Shown: positions 35,648 to 43,038 of the stretch, in pieces | How positions within the stretch are numbered: the stretch's first letter is position 1 | How the letters are laid out: each line of letters opens with the position of its first letter | DNA from: Gluconobacter japonicus | Lineage (GTDB): Bacteria > Pseudomonadota > Alphaproteobacteria > Acetobacterales > Acetobacteraceae | Assembly (NCBI RefSeq): GCF_002723975.1 | Contig: NZ_BEWO01000014.1 | Span: 1 to 64,000, forward strand | DNA length: 64,000 nucleotides | Direction: 5' to 3' | Made by a program: the position numbers and the translations under genes | Notes under the pieces: generated by a model | What the model was told of the DNA's origin: nothing | Database searches by the model: none | What the model saw: the letters and a program-made list of their open reading frames with translations, nothing else

Positions 35648-36429
35648 TGGGAGAAAAACAGATCTGTCAGGAGATAATCGAAGAGTAGAAGCAGGATGGA
35701 GGCTCCTACCACCGCAGCGGTCGTTGCAGAGCCGACGCCTTCTGCGCCTCCACGGCTGTTATAGCCATGATAGCAGCCCAGCAGGGCGATCAGGAAACCG
35801 AAGACGGCGGCTTTGACCAGTCCCACGACAACGTCGATGGTTTTTAGCGAGTCCAACGTGGCTGTGATGTAGGTAGAAGGCGAGAATCCGAGCTTTGCCA
35901 CCGAGACGGTGAAACCGCCCAGGACACCCAAAACGTCCGCCACGATGACGAGGCAGGGCAGTGCTATCGTTCCGGCGAGCAGACGGGGTGTCACCAGATA
36001 TTTCATGGGGTTTGTCGAAAGCGTCGTGAGTGCGTCGATCTGGTCTGTGACGCGCATAGTGCCGATCTGGGCAGACATGGCCGCGCCAACACGCCCGGCG
36101 ACCATCAGGCCTGCCAGAACGGGACCAAGCTCACGGGTGACAGCCAGCACTACAATTCCGGCAATCGCGCTCTGCACATGGTACTGCCCGAAGCCAACAT
36201 AGGACTGTAGGGCGATGACCGCTCCCGAGAACAGGGCCGTCAGCGCAACGACCGGCAGGGAGAAAAATCCCGTTTCGATCAGCGTGGATAGGAAGATGCG
36301 CCAGTAGAACGGCGGTCGCACCAGATGCGACAACGCCTCCAGCGCAAACATGGCAAGAGCGCCCGACTGGCGGACGAGTCCGAGGACGGCACGGCCAAGG
36401 GCCGCTATGGGATCAAGAACGGCATTCAC
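35644..36429 (-). CDS. ABC transporter permease, MlaE-like
   Basis: 261 residues with the MlaE-type permease signature: SALAMFALEALSHL, then VVALTALFSGAVIALQSY, AGRVGAAMSAQIGTMRVTDQIDALTTL (the conserved core), and ALLGCYHGYNSRGGAEGVGSATTAAVV near the C terminus. Five to six transmembrane segments are visible. It is the first gene of the run mlaE-mlaF-67-residue gene. Its start is 49 bases from the end of the Psp locus gene at 36478 on the same strand, so read-through between them is possible. Confidence 0.88.
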   Translation of the reverse strand: MNAVLDPIAALGRAVLGLVRQSGALAMFALEALSHLVRPPFYWRIFLSTLIETGFFSLPVVALTALFSGAVIALQSYVGFGQYHVQSAIAGIVVLAVTRELGPVLAGLMVAGRVGAAMSAQIGTMRVTDQIDALTTLSTNPMKYLVTPRLLAGTIALPCLVIVADVLGVLGGFTVSVAKLGFSPSTYITATLDSLKTIDVVVGLVKAAVFGFLIALLGCYHGYNSRGGAEGVGSATTAAVVGASILLLLFDYLLTDLFFSQ

Positions 36430-36477
36430 CCTTCTGCCCCTACCCTGACCAACCGCCTACGTCAAAGTCTGTCTTGT

Positions 36478-37866
36478 TCAAGCCGACCGCTCCAGGTCCC
36501 GGAACTGCCGTTCCAGAGCAAAATCCGGAGACGTGACGAACTGTTCCATTCGCGCGAGCCTTGGTTCGAGGCGCGCGAGCCGGTCGTTCAGGCGGATCAG
36601 CGCCGGGCTGAGGGTTACAGTATCTGGAGTAGCAGGACCTGCCTGGCTGGCATGACGCTGCTTCTGTTCACGAGCGGTGTGAATGATCTCTTGATAGAGA
36701 TCTACGGCTCGGCGGGTATAATGAACATGGGGCGCCTCGACGGGTGTATGGGCTTCTTCGCCGCGCCGTTCCCGCATCCGTGCTTCCCAGTTGCGAACGA
36801 ACGAGGCGTAACCTTCGGCAGCATTGGTCCAGAGAGTTGCGAAAAACGACTGGCCGGTGCGTTCGCGATAGCGCCGCGCATGGCGCAGGATCAGCCCGAT
36901 AATGACCAGTGTGAGGATCAGCCGCAGAAGGCTGTGATGGTGGGACGAGTGAGTGTTCAGAATGATCGGGGAGTGGCTGAGATCCGTATTTTCCAGTCTG
37001 CTTCCGACACTGGCCAGAACATCTCTGGCAATAGCGTTTCCATCTATCCTGTTCGGCGTTTCGATGCGTGCGCCGGCATCTGTCTGAATATTCAGGCTGC
37101 CGCTACCGTAATGTGTTTGGGACAGGGTTTCCGAGACATGATCGACCGTAACGTTCCCGCTTCCGTAAAGGGCTACATGCGCAGTCTTTGCATGGACATG
37201 AGCCGTGATATCTGACGAACCCATATCGCGGATCGAGAGAGCGTCAACCCAGCCGCTTTTTATGAGCAAGTCGCCGCTGGATGTGGCTGAGAGGTCGGTC
37301 TTGGGAGAGCTTAGCGATCCGATCGAAAGGTCGCCATTAGAGAAATTCTGGATTTTTACAGTGCCGACGAGGGTGTTGATCGAGACATTTCCCGATCCGG
37401 TCATCCGGAGTGAGACGTCGCGCGCCTGTTCGATCTCAACGTCACCATTTGCTGTGAAGCCCCGGATGTTTCCCAGAAGACCTGTGGCTGTGATCTGCGT
37501 TTCATTGCCCCGAAAGCTCAGACTTGTTCCCTCTGGAACCTGAATGTCTGCACTTCCCTCCGTATTGCAGGACTGATCTTTGAGACTGAGTTCCAGAGTG
37601 TCATGACCTGTGCTGGTCAGAACAGCGTTTCCGCTCAGGACGGAAGGTGTAAGGCCCGTGCGGATATGAAGGTCCGTGAGGCAACTGGGTGCGAGATCCA
37701 GAGAGGGGCCGGATGACGGCGCACTGTTGGCGGGTGGTGCTGGCGGGCTGGGAGGCGCAGGTGGCTCGGGAAGGGTCTGTGCCAGAGCGGAAGCCGTGAA
37801 GGTTATTGTCAGGGCAAAAGCCGCGCCCCCCTGGCTGAGGCGGAGCAGGAAAGGGGTTCCGGCCAT
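36478..37866 (-). CDS. DUF2807-like ('toast-rack') membrane protein with PspC-like tail
   Basis: 462 residues in this order: signal-like hydrophobic N terminus (1-30), a Pro-rich linker (32-55), a beta-repeat domain (about 60-265) with DUF2807-type motifs (TGSGNVSI, SSGDLLIKSG, YGSGNVTV, YGSGSLNI), one TM helix (LLRLILTLVIIGLIL, 313-328), then a cytoplasmic helical region. The last 35 residues, RLEPRLARMEQFVTSPDFA followed by LERQFRDL, match the C-terminal tail of PspC as I remember it from E. coli (RLREMERYVTS...F.L...FRQL). The usual PspC domain is missing. It lies 3 bases after the Pro-rich companion, in the Psp run. I infer a stress-sensing PspC replacement. Confidence 0.8.
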   Translation of the reverse strand: MAGTPFLLRLSQGGAAFALTITFTASALAQTLPEPPAPPSPPAPPANSAPSSGPSLDLAPSCLTDLHIRTGLTPSVLSGNAVLTSTGHDTLELSLKDQSCNTEGSADIQVPEGTSLSFRGNETQITATGLLGNIRGFTANGDVEIEQARDVSLRMTGSGNVSINTLVGTVKIQNFSNGDLSIGSLSSPKTDLSATSSGDLLIKSGWVDALSIRDMGSSDITAHVHAKTAHVALYGSGNVTVDHVSETLSQTHYGSGSLNIQTDAGARIETPNRIDGNAIARDVLASVGSRLENTDLSHSPIILNTHSSHHHSLLRLILTLVIIGLILRHARRYRERTGQSFFATLWTNAAEGYASFVRNWEARMRERRGEEAHTPVEAPHVHYTRRAVDLYQEIIHTAREQKQRHASQAGPATPDTVTLSPALIRLNDRLARLEPRLARMEQFVTSPDFALERQFRDLERSA

Positions 37867-37869
37867 TTG

Positions 37870-39114
37870 TCAGCCTCCTTGCTTGCTTGCCTCATCCGAG
37901 GCGGATTTCGAATGGGCTGGAGTCGGGACTGATGGAGCCGGATCGACACGTGGTGTTTCGGGCGCACCAGAAGCTGCGGGTGTAGAAGGTGCAGCTGATT
38001 GGGGGGCAGACGGCTCCTGCTGCCTCGTGACGGGCGGCGTGGTTGCCGGGGCTGCTTCTTCAGGAGCGGGAGTCTGACTCGGGGGGGCAACAGTTTGTGA
38101 GGGCAGAGTGGCTTGCGGCCCAAGCTGAGGCGGGGCTGAGGCAAATCCATTTGGTGATGCAGGATTTTCCTGAATTGCAGGGGGAGCGCTGGGCTGCGGT
38201 GTACTGGTCTGAGGTGCTGAAGCGGGCGGTGGCGGCGCAACAGGTGTCGCTGGAATGGGTTCGGGTATGGCTGTTGGTGGTGGTGCCGATACCTCAGGTG
38301 CAAGGGAGGCTGGCGCGGGTGTAGGCGCAGGCGTGGCGTCAGTCGAACGATAGACAACGCCGTTTTGTGCGCCGACACGAACAGATCCGCTACCGGACCG
38401 GACGATCGGGCCTGAGACACGCTCAATATTAACGGTCCCTGTGCCATTGGCCGTGACCGTGGCAACGGAGGCATTGCCCAGAACGGTGGCGGATGCACTA
38501 TCCGCAGTGACGATTGTCAGGGCCTCGATGTCGCCTTGGGAAATCGTGAACGAGGCCTGATTGGTCAACTGTGCCGAGAGCGCCGTCAGCTGGGCAGAGT
38601 CGGCTGTGAACGTCGAGGTGCCTGACGCAACGATTTGCGCGGCTCTTTCAAGAGAGCCGATATGGACGTTGGAAGAGCCATGCATGCTCAGGTCCAGAGA
38701 CTGGGTATTCTCAACGTCCATGGCGTTGGAATCGAGACTGGCATCCAGTGAGGCGAGCTTGCCCTTGATGACGAAGCTTGTGTCATGGCTGTCATGGATG
38801 GAAACGCCAGTATAGGGCGAGACGCTGATGGTCAGCTTGCCATTGGGCGCACAGGCTTTGGTGGCGATGGAAATGCGGCTGTCCGCTTCTTCCTTGCCTG
38901 TTCGCATGGTGACCTGTGTGGCGCTGCTGCTGTCGAGAGTCGCGCCATCTTTCATTGTGGAGTCCACGACGATCCGTACCTGACCTGTGCATGGAATCGC
39001 CAGATCCAGGTCTTCGCCGGACATGGAAACGCGCGCGGCCTCGGCCGAAGGGACAGAAACTGTCCCTGCCAGCGTGGCCAGCAGCAGCATGCTCAGGGCG
39101 GTGCGGGACGTCAT
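37870..39114 (-). CDS. Secreted DUF2807-like beta-repeat protein with Pro/Ala-rich tail
   Basis: 414 residues: a Sec signal peptide (MLLLATLAGTVSVPSAEA-A), a beta-repeat domain (29-256) with SNVHIGSL, GTSTFTADSA, GTGTVNI and GSGSVRVG motifs resembling the DUF2807/toast-rack fold, and a low-complexity Pro/Ala/Gln tail (258-414) with no membrane helix. Two Cys (C42 and C88) could form a disulfide. It therefore looks like a soluble periplasmic partner of the membrane-anchored protein encoded next. Its start ATG overlaps the PspB stop by four bases. The Pro-rich tail could span the periplasm or bind peptidoglycan; that is inference. Confidence 0.72.
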   Translation of the reverse strand: MTSRTALSMLLLATLAGTVSVPSAEAARVSMSGEDLDLAIPCTGQVRIVVDSTMKDGATLDSSSATQVTMRTGKEEADSRISIATKACAPNGKLTISVSPYTGVSIHDSHDTSFVIKGKLASLDASLDSNAMDVENTQSLDLSMHGSSNVHIGSLERAAQIVASGTSTFTADSAQLTALSAQLTNQASFTISQGDIEALTIVTADSASATVLGNASVATVTANGTGTVNIERVSGPIVRSGSGSVRVGAQNGVVYRSTDATPAPTPAPASLAPEVSAPPPTAIPEPIPATPVAPPPPASAPQTSTPQPSAPPAIQENPASPNGFASAPPQLGPQATLPSQTVAPPSQTPAPEEAAPATTPPVTRQQEPSAPQSAAPSTPAASGAPETPRVDPAPSVPTPAHSKSASDEASKQGG

Positions 39115-39362
39115 CGTGAACTCCTAGCGCGCCAGCCCGGGATATCCTCGTCGAGGATGCGTTCGAGCTGGTCGATCCTTTCTTCCAGACGCGTAGCATG
39201 GGCTTCGGCCTGTGTCAGGGCAGCCTGAAGATGTGGGTCTGGTCTCCCCTGATTCACAGGTCCACTTGCGCGTGCGCGCAGCAGGCGTGGCCCGAGGATA
39301 AGCGCCGGGATGAACCCCAGGGTCAGGACGACAGCAACAAGGCCAACAAAGTCCACATTCAT
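39111..39362 (-). CDS. pspB: PspB-like phage-shock protein
   Basis: 83 residues with PspB architecture: one N-terminal TM helix (VGLVAVVLTLGFIPALILG), then a helical cytoplasmic part with AEAHATRLEERIDQLERILDEDIPGWRAR, which matches the PspB end (coiled coil followed by 'ILD...PGWR'). PspB with PspC relays membrane damage to PspA. Placed between pspA and the beta-repeat genes. The spacing to pspA is 25 bases, and the stop overlaps the next gene's start. Confidence 0.85.
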   Translation of the reverse strand: MNVDFVGLVAVVLTLGFIPALILGPRLLRARASGPVNQGRPDPHLQAALTQAEAHATRLEERIDQLERILDEDIPGWRARSSR

Positions 39363-39387
39363 AAGTCAGACTTTCTTCCTGCTCTCA

Positions 39388-40071
39388 TCAGGCATCACGC
39401 TTCTTTTCTGAAATTCGGCGCTTCAACGCTTCAAACTCATCTTCTACCGCTGCATCTGTCTCAAGTGCCGCGAGTTCTTCGTGAAGAGAAGGGCGACCGG
39501 ATCTGCGACCCAGATCGTAGGCCTCTGCCTTGCCTTCCAGTTCATCCAGCGCCCGTTCCACCTGCTCAAAACGGCCCAGTGTATCGTCAATGCGGGTATC
39601 GTAGAGCTTTTCGCGCGTTTTGAGGCGACCTTCTGCCGTGCGGGCGCGCATGGTCAGGGTTTTTTCGCGGGATTTCGCATCCGCCAGCTTGGCCTGAAGT
39701 TTGGCGATATCGTCGTTCTGGTGTTCCAGCCCTTCTGTCACCTGTGCGATCTGGCGTTCCAGTCCCTCACGGGACTGTTCGACCGTATGACGGGCGGCAA
39801 GAGCGGCCTTGGCGAGATCGTCACGGTTCCGTTCGATGGCGAGAGCGGCCTTGCGGTGCCATTCGTCTTCTTCGTGCATCATGGTGCGCACGCGGCGTTC
39901 GAGCTGCTTGCGTTCCGCGATGGTGCGGACAGCCTGACTGCGGACTTCAACCAGCGTGTCTTCCATCTCCTGGATCACGAGACGGATCATCTTCTGCGGG
40001 TCCTCGGCCGTGGCGAGAATCGCATTGAGATTGGAGTTCACGATATCGGCGAGCCGAGAAAAAATACCCAT
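39388..40071 (-). CDS. pspA: PspA, phage-shock membrane-protection protein
   Basis: 227 residues, the normal size. It begins MGIFSRLADIVNSNLNAIL, the amphipathic membrane-binding helix, with DPQKMIRLVIQEMEDTLVEVR following, and is almost all coiled coil to the C terminus (ESCRT-III-like fold). PspA binds stressed membranes and, unstressed, inhibits PspF. I chose the ATG at 40071, preceded by GGAAGGAAAG; the frame opens at 40107 without a site. It is divergent from pspF, 112 bases between starts. Confidence 0.95.
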   Translation of the reverse strand: MGIFSRLADIVNSNLNAILATAEDPQKMIRLVIQEMEDTLVEVRSQAVRTIAERKQLERRVRTMMHEEDEWHRKAALAIERNRDDLAKAALAARHTVEQSREGLERQIAQVTEGLEHQNDDIAKLQAKLADAKSREKTLTMRARTAEGRLKTREKLYDTRIDDTLGRFEQVERALDELEGKAEAYDLGRRSGRPSLHEELAALETDAAVEDEFEALKRRISEKKRDA

Positions 40072-40183
40072 GACGCTTTCCTTCCTGAGAACTGGATTAG
40101 AGCACAATGACCTGTCTTGTCAGCGGGCTCGTTTTGGGGATGTTATGGTTGTGACAATCTGAAGTGGCGAACGAGGCTCAGAA
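40072..40183. promoter_or_regulatory. Divergent pspA/pspF promoter region
   Basis: 112 bases between the divergent starts. It must carry promoters for both directions and probably PspF-binding enhancer sites. I looked for the -24/-12 pattern (GG, ten bases, GC) towards pspA and did not find a good match. Confidence 0.5.
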
Positions 40184-41236
40184 ATGGCGAGATCCACCCC
40201 AGCGGACGAGGTTCCGACACCCATCGGGCGGGCTCCGGCATTTCTGGCGATGCTGGACCAGATCTCCCGTCTTGCTCCGTTGAAGCGTCCCGTTCTGGTG
40301 ATCGGGGAGCGTGGGACGGGCAAGGAGCTGGTGGCCGCCCGCCTTGCTCTCCTGTCGGATCGCTGGGATGCGCCACTTGTGAAACTGAACTGTGCGGCGT
40401 TGCCGGAATCTCTGCTCGACAGCGAACTGTTCGGGCATGAGGCTGGCGCATTCACAGGTGCCCAGAAGCGGCGTCTGTCCCGTTTTGAACGGGCCGATGG
40501 CGGGACGCTGTTTCTGGATGAAATTGGAACGGCCTCGCTTGCCGTCCAGGAAAAACTGCTCCGCGTTATTGAATACGGCAGTTTTGAGCGTGTTGGCGGC
40601 AATGAAACGATCCGAGTGGATGTGCGCCTGATTGGTGCGACCAATGCGGATCTGCCTGCCATGGCGCAGGAAGGGACGTTCCGGCCGGATCTTCTGGATC
40701 GGCTGGCTTTCGATGTGGTCAATGTTCCACCGCTGAGAGCACGGCAAGAGGACATTCCTCTTCTGGCTGAGCATTTTGCCACGAAGATGAGTGCAGAGTT
40801 GGGCCGCAAGCTTTTCGCTGGTTTTTCCGCGAAGGCGTTGCAATGTCTGATGGAGCACAACTGGCCGGGCAATGTGCGAGATCTGCGGAATGTGGTGGAA
40901 CGTAGTGTGTACCGAATGGGAAACCCCGAGCGACGGCTGGACGATATTATCCTTGATCCGTTCCTCATGCCCGATTGGGAAGCGTGTGCGGCTGTGTTGC
41001 CTCGGGTAACCCCGGGTGTTCCGTCGGAAAGCGCGCAGACGTTCCCGCTGGATTTCTCGGCGACGGTGAAAAGTCATGAGCGGACCCTTCTGGAAGGCGC
41101 GCTGCGTGAGGCGCAGTTCAGCCAGAGGCAGGCTGCCGAGCTTCTGGGGCTGACCTACTACCAGTTTCGCCATTACCTGCGGCTGCACGGTCTTGCAGAC
41201 AAGGAAGCGCGGAAGGCTTTGACCAGAAAGGGATAG
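40184..41236 (+). CDS. pspF: PspF, sigma-54-dependent activator of psp genes
   Basis: 350 residues with a sigma-54 AAA+ domain and no N-terminal receiver, as in PspF: Walker A VIGERGTGKELVAAR, the sigma-54-contacting GAFTGAQ loop, Walker B GGTLFLDEIG, sensor I GATNADL, and the conserved FRPDLLDRLAFDVVNVPPLRARQEDI. The C terminus (SQRQAAELLGLTYYQFRHYLRLHGL) is a Fis-type helix-turn-helix. Activity is held off by PspA. No sigma-54 promoter (GG-N10-GC) could be found by eye in the 112-base gap to pspA. Confidence 0.93.
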   Translation: MARSTPADEVPTPIGRAPAFLAMLDQISRLAPLKRPVLVIGERGTGKELVAARLALLSDRWDAPLVKLNCAALPESLLDSELFGHEAGAFTGAQKRRLSRFERADGGTLFLDEIGTASLAVQEKLLRVIEYGSFERVGGNETIRVDVRLIGATNADLPAMAQEGTFRPDLLDRLAFDVVNVPPLRARQEDIPLLAEHFATKMSAELGRKLFAGFSAKALQCLMEHNWPGNVRDLRNVVERSVYRMGNPERRLDDIILDPFLMPDWEACAAVLPRVTPGVPSESAQTFPLDFSATVKSHERTLLEGALREAQFSQRQAAELLGLTYYQFRHYLRLHGLADKEARKALTRKG

Positions 41237-41511
41237 ACGCGAGTTCATGTCTGATTGAATGCATGAAGTGTGCCAAATTGGGATTGTCTTTATTTTTCTG
41301 GTTTTGGAGAGAAGGCAAAAGGGTGGTTTCGAAAAAAATAGCCATGAAGTGGCGAAAATGACCAAGTTGTTTTTGGATTAATAAGAAAACTTCAATTCAA
41401 CCATTTAATATAGTTATACAAAATAAAATAGTTGAATTATCTCTGCTGTATGCCTATGTCTCCTCAACGTCGTGATTTTGACACGTCTGATGATGGATAT
41501 GGGTGCAGTGC
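41237..41511. other. AT-rich intergenic region before cysH
   Basis: 275 bases with no gene. It holds AT-rich promoter-like sequence and an 8-base inverted repeat AATTCAAC (41394-41401) / GTTGAATT (41431-41438), 29 bases apart and 74-118 bases before the cysH start. This could be a regulator site for sulfate assimilation; no regulator can be assigned. Confidence 0.5.
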
Positions 41512-42192
41512 ATGCCTCTTTCGCAATCCGAACTTCGACATCTTCTGGAAACACCGGAAAGCCATGCGCTTGAAGAGGCGCTGGTCAGTCTGAAAGGACG
41601 TGTTGCAGTTATTTCCTCGTTTGGTGCGGAATCTGCGATCCTGTTGGATGAAATTGCCCGGATTGATCCGTCTGTGCCGGTTTTCTTTCTCGATACACGC
41701 CGACATTTTCCAGAGACACTGGCTTATCGTGATGAGTTGACTGAGGCGCTTGGTCTGCTGGATGTGCGGACCATTTCTCCTGCTTCGAAAGAACTCGAAA
41801 GCCGGGATCCACAGGACCAACTTGCTGCTTTTGATCCTGATGCCTGCTGTGCGCTTCGCAAGGTCGAGCCTCTGGAGCTTGTGTTGCCGGAGTTCGACGT
41901 GTGGCTGACGGGACGCAAGCGCAGTCAGGCGGCAACGCGCGCGGCACTCCCGGTTGTGGATCCGCAGCCGGATGGAACCGTAAAGCTCAACCCGCTCGCG
42001 GGATGGGGCCCCGAAAAGATTGAATCCGAAATGCGTCGTCGGCATCTGCCGCGGCACCCTCTGGTTTCAAAAGGATACACTTCGATTGGTTGTGCGCCTT
42101 GCACACGACCGGTGGGAGACGGAGAAGACGGGCGGGCAGGTCGTTGGGCCGGTCTGACCAAGACTGAATGCGGCATTCATCGGCCGGCATGA
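41512..42192 (+). CDS. cysH: APS reductase (assimilatory, Fe-S type CysH)
   Basis: 226 residues of the CysH family with the full [4Fe-4S] motif that marks APS reductases: CC at 112-113 (DACCALRKVEPL) and C194/C197 (SIGCAPCTRP), plus the catalytic ECGIH (Cys220). ISSFGAESAILLDEIA (34-49) is the nucleotide site. Thus it should reduce adenylylsulfate (APS) to sulfite with thioredoxin rather than PAPS. The ATG at 41512 is chosen over an in-frame GTG at 41503. Its stop overlaps an in-frame ATG of cysD. First gene of cysH-cysD-cysNC. Confidence 0.93.
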   Translation: MPLSQSELRHLLETPESHALEEALVSLKGRVAVISSFGAESAILLDEIARIDPSVPVFFLDTRRHFPETLAYRDELTEALGLLDVRTISPASKELESRDPQDQLAAFDPDACCALRKVEPLELVLPEFDVWLTGRKRSQAATRAALPVVDPQPDGTVKLNPLAGWGPEKIESEMRRRHLPRHPLVSKGYTSIGCAPCTRPVGDGEDGRAGRWAGLTKTECGIHRPA

Positions 42193-42206
42193 ATATGGAG
42201 CGGACA

Positions 42207-43037
42207 ATGACGCGGACACACACCCTGGCGGAACCGCGCGTCATGGATGATCTTGACCAGCTCGAAGCTCAGAGCATTTTCATCCTGCGTGAAGCCTACC
42301 GGAAACTGAAGCCTCTTTCGCTGCTGTGGTCTCTCGGAAAAGACAGCAACGTCATGGTCTGGCTGGCGCGCAAGGCGTTCATGGGACGCGTACCGTTTCC
42401 GGTCATGCATGTTGATACCGAGAAGAAATTTCCGGAGATGTACGCTTTCCGGGACGAGTACACCAAGAAGTGGGATCTGGATCTGCTTCTGGGCTACTGC
42501 CCGCCAGTCGAAGAAATCGATCCGTCCTTGCCGCCTGCCGCACGATCTGCAGCTCGCAAGACGGCGGGTCTGGCAGCCATGATCGACAAGCACAAGCTGC
42601 GTGGCGTGATTGCTGGCATCCGCCGTGACGAGCAGGCCACGCGTGCCAAGGAGCGTGTGTTCAGCCCACGCGGTGCCGGACATCGCTGGGATGTGCGCAA
42701 TCAGCCGCCCGAATTCTGGGATCAGTACGCAACGCCGTATGAAGATGGCATGCATATCCGTGTGCATCCGCTGCTGGCCTGGCGTGAAATCGACATCTGG
42801 CGGTACATCGAACGCGAGGGTATTCCCCTTGTGGACCTGTATTTCGCCAAGGATGGCAAACGGTATCGCTCGCTGGGTGATCAGGACATCACCAGCCCGA
42901 TTGAGAGCAATGCGGCCACAGTGGCCGAGGTGATTGCCGAGCTAGAAAACAGCAAGACGTCCGAGCGTGCCGGACGTGCCATGGATCATGAGTCGGAAGA
43001 TGCGTTCGAGCGTCTCCGTGTGGCGGGGTATCTGTAA
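42207..43037 (+). CDS. cysD: Sulfate adenylyltransferase subunit 2 (CysD)
   Basis: About 276 residues. It has [32 protein letters not shown] with the PP-loop-like site, [42 protein letters not shown], and the C-terminal [18 protein letters not shown], all diagnostic for CysD. With CysN it makes APS from sulfate and ATP, driven by GTP hydrolysis. The ATG at 42207 follows GGAG at an ideal distance; an ATG at 42189 overlaps the cysH stop and is also possible. CysNC starts 1 base after its stop. Confidence 0.95.
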   Translation: MTRTHTLAEPRVMDDLDQLEAQSIFILREAYRKLKPLSLLWSLGKDSNVMVWLARKAFMGRVPFPVMHVDTEKKFPEMYAFRDEYTKKWDLDLLLGYCPPVEEIDPSLPPAARSAARKTAGLAAMIDKHKLRGVIAGIRRDEQATRAKERVFSPRGAGHRWDVRNQPPEFWDQYATPYEDGMHIRVHPLLAWREIDIWRYIEREGIPLVDLYFAKDGKRYRSLGDQDITSPIESNAATVAEVIAELENSKTSERAGRAMDHESEDAFERLRVAGYL

Positions 43038-43038
43038 A

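Noticed and set aside
40072-40183. Sigma-54 promoter for pspA
   Set aside because: No GG-N10-GC match on the correct strand was found by eye.
40178-41365. 395-codon minus-strand open frame over pspF
   Set aside because: Antisense to a clearly coding sigma-54 activator; no domain or ribosome site.
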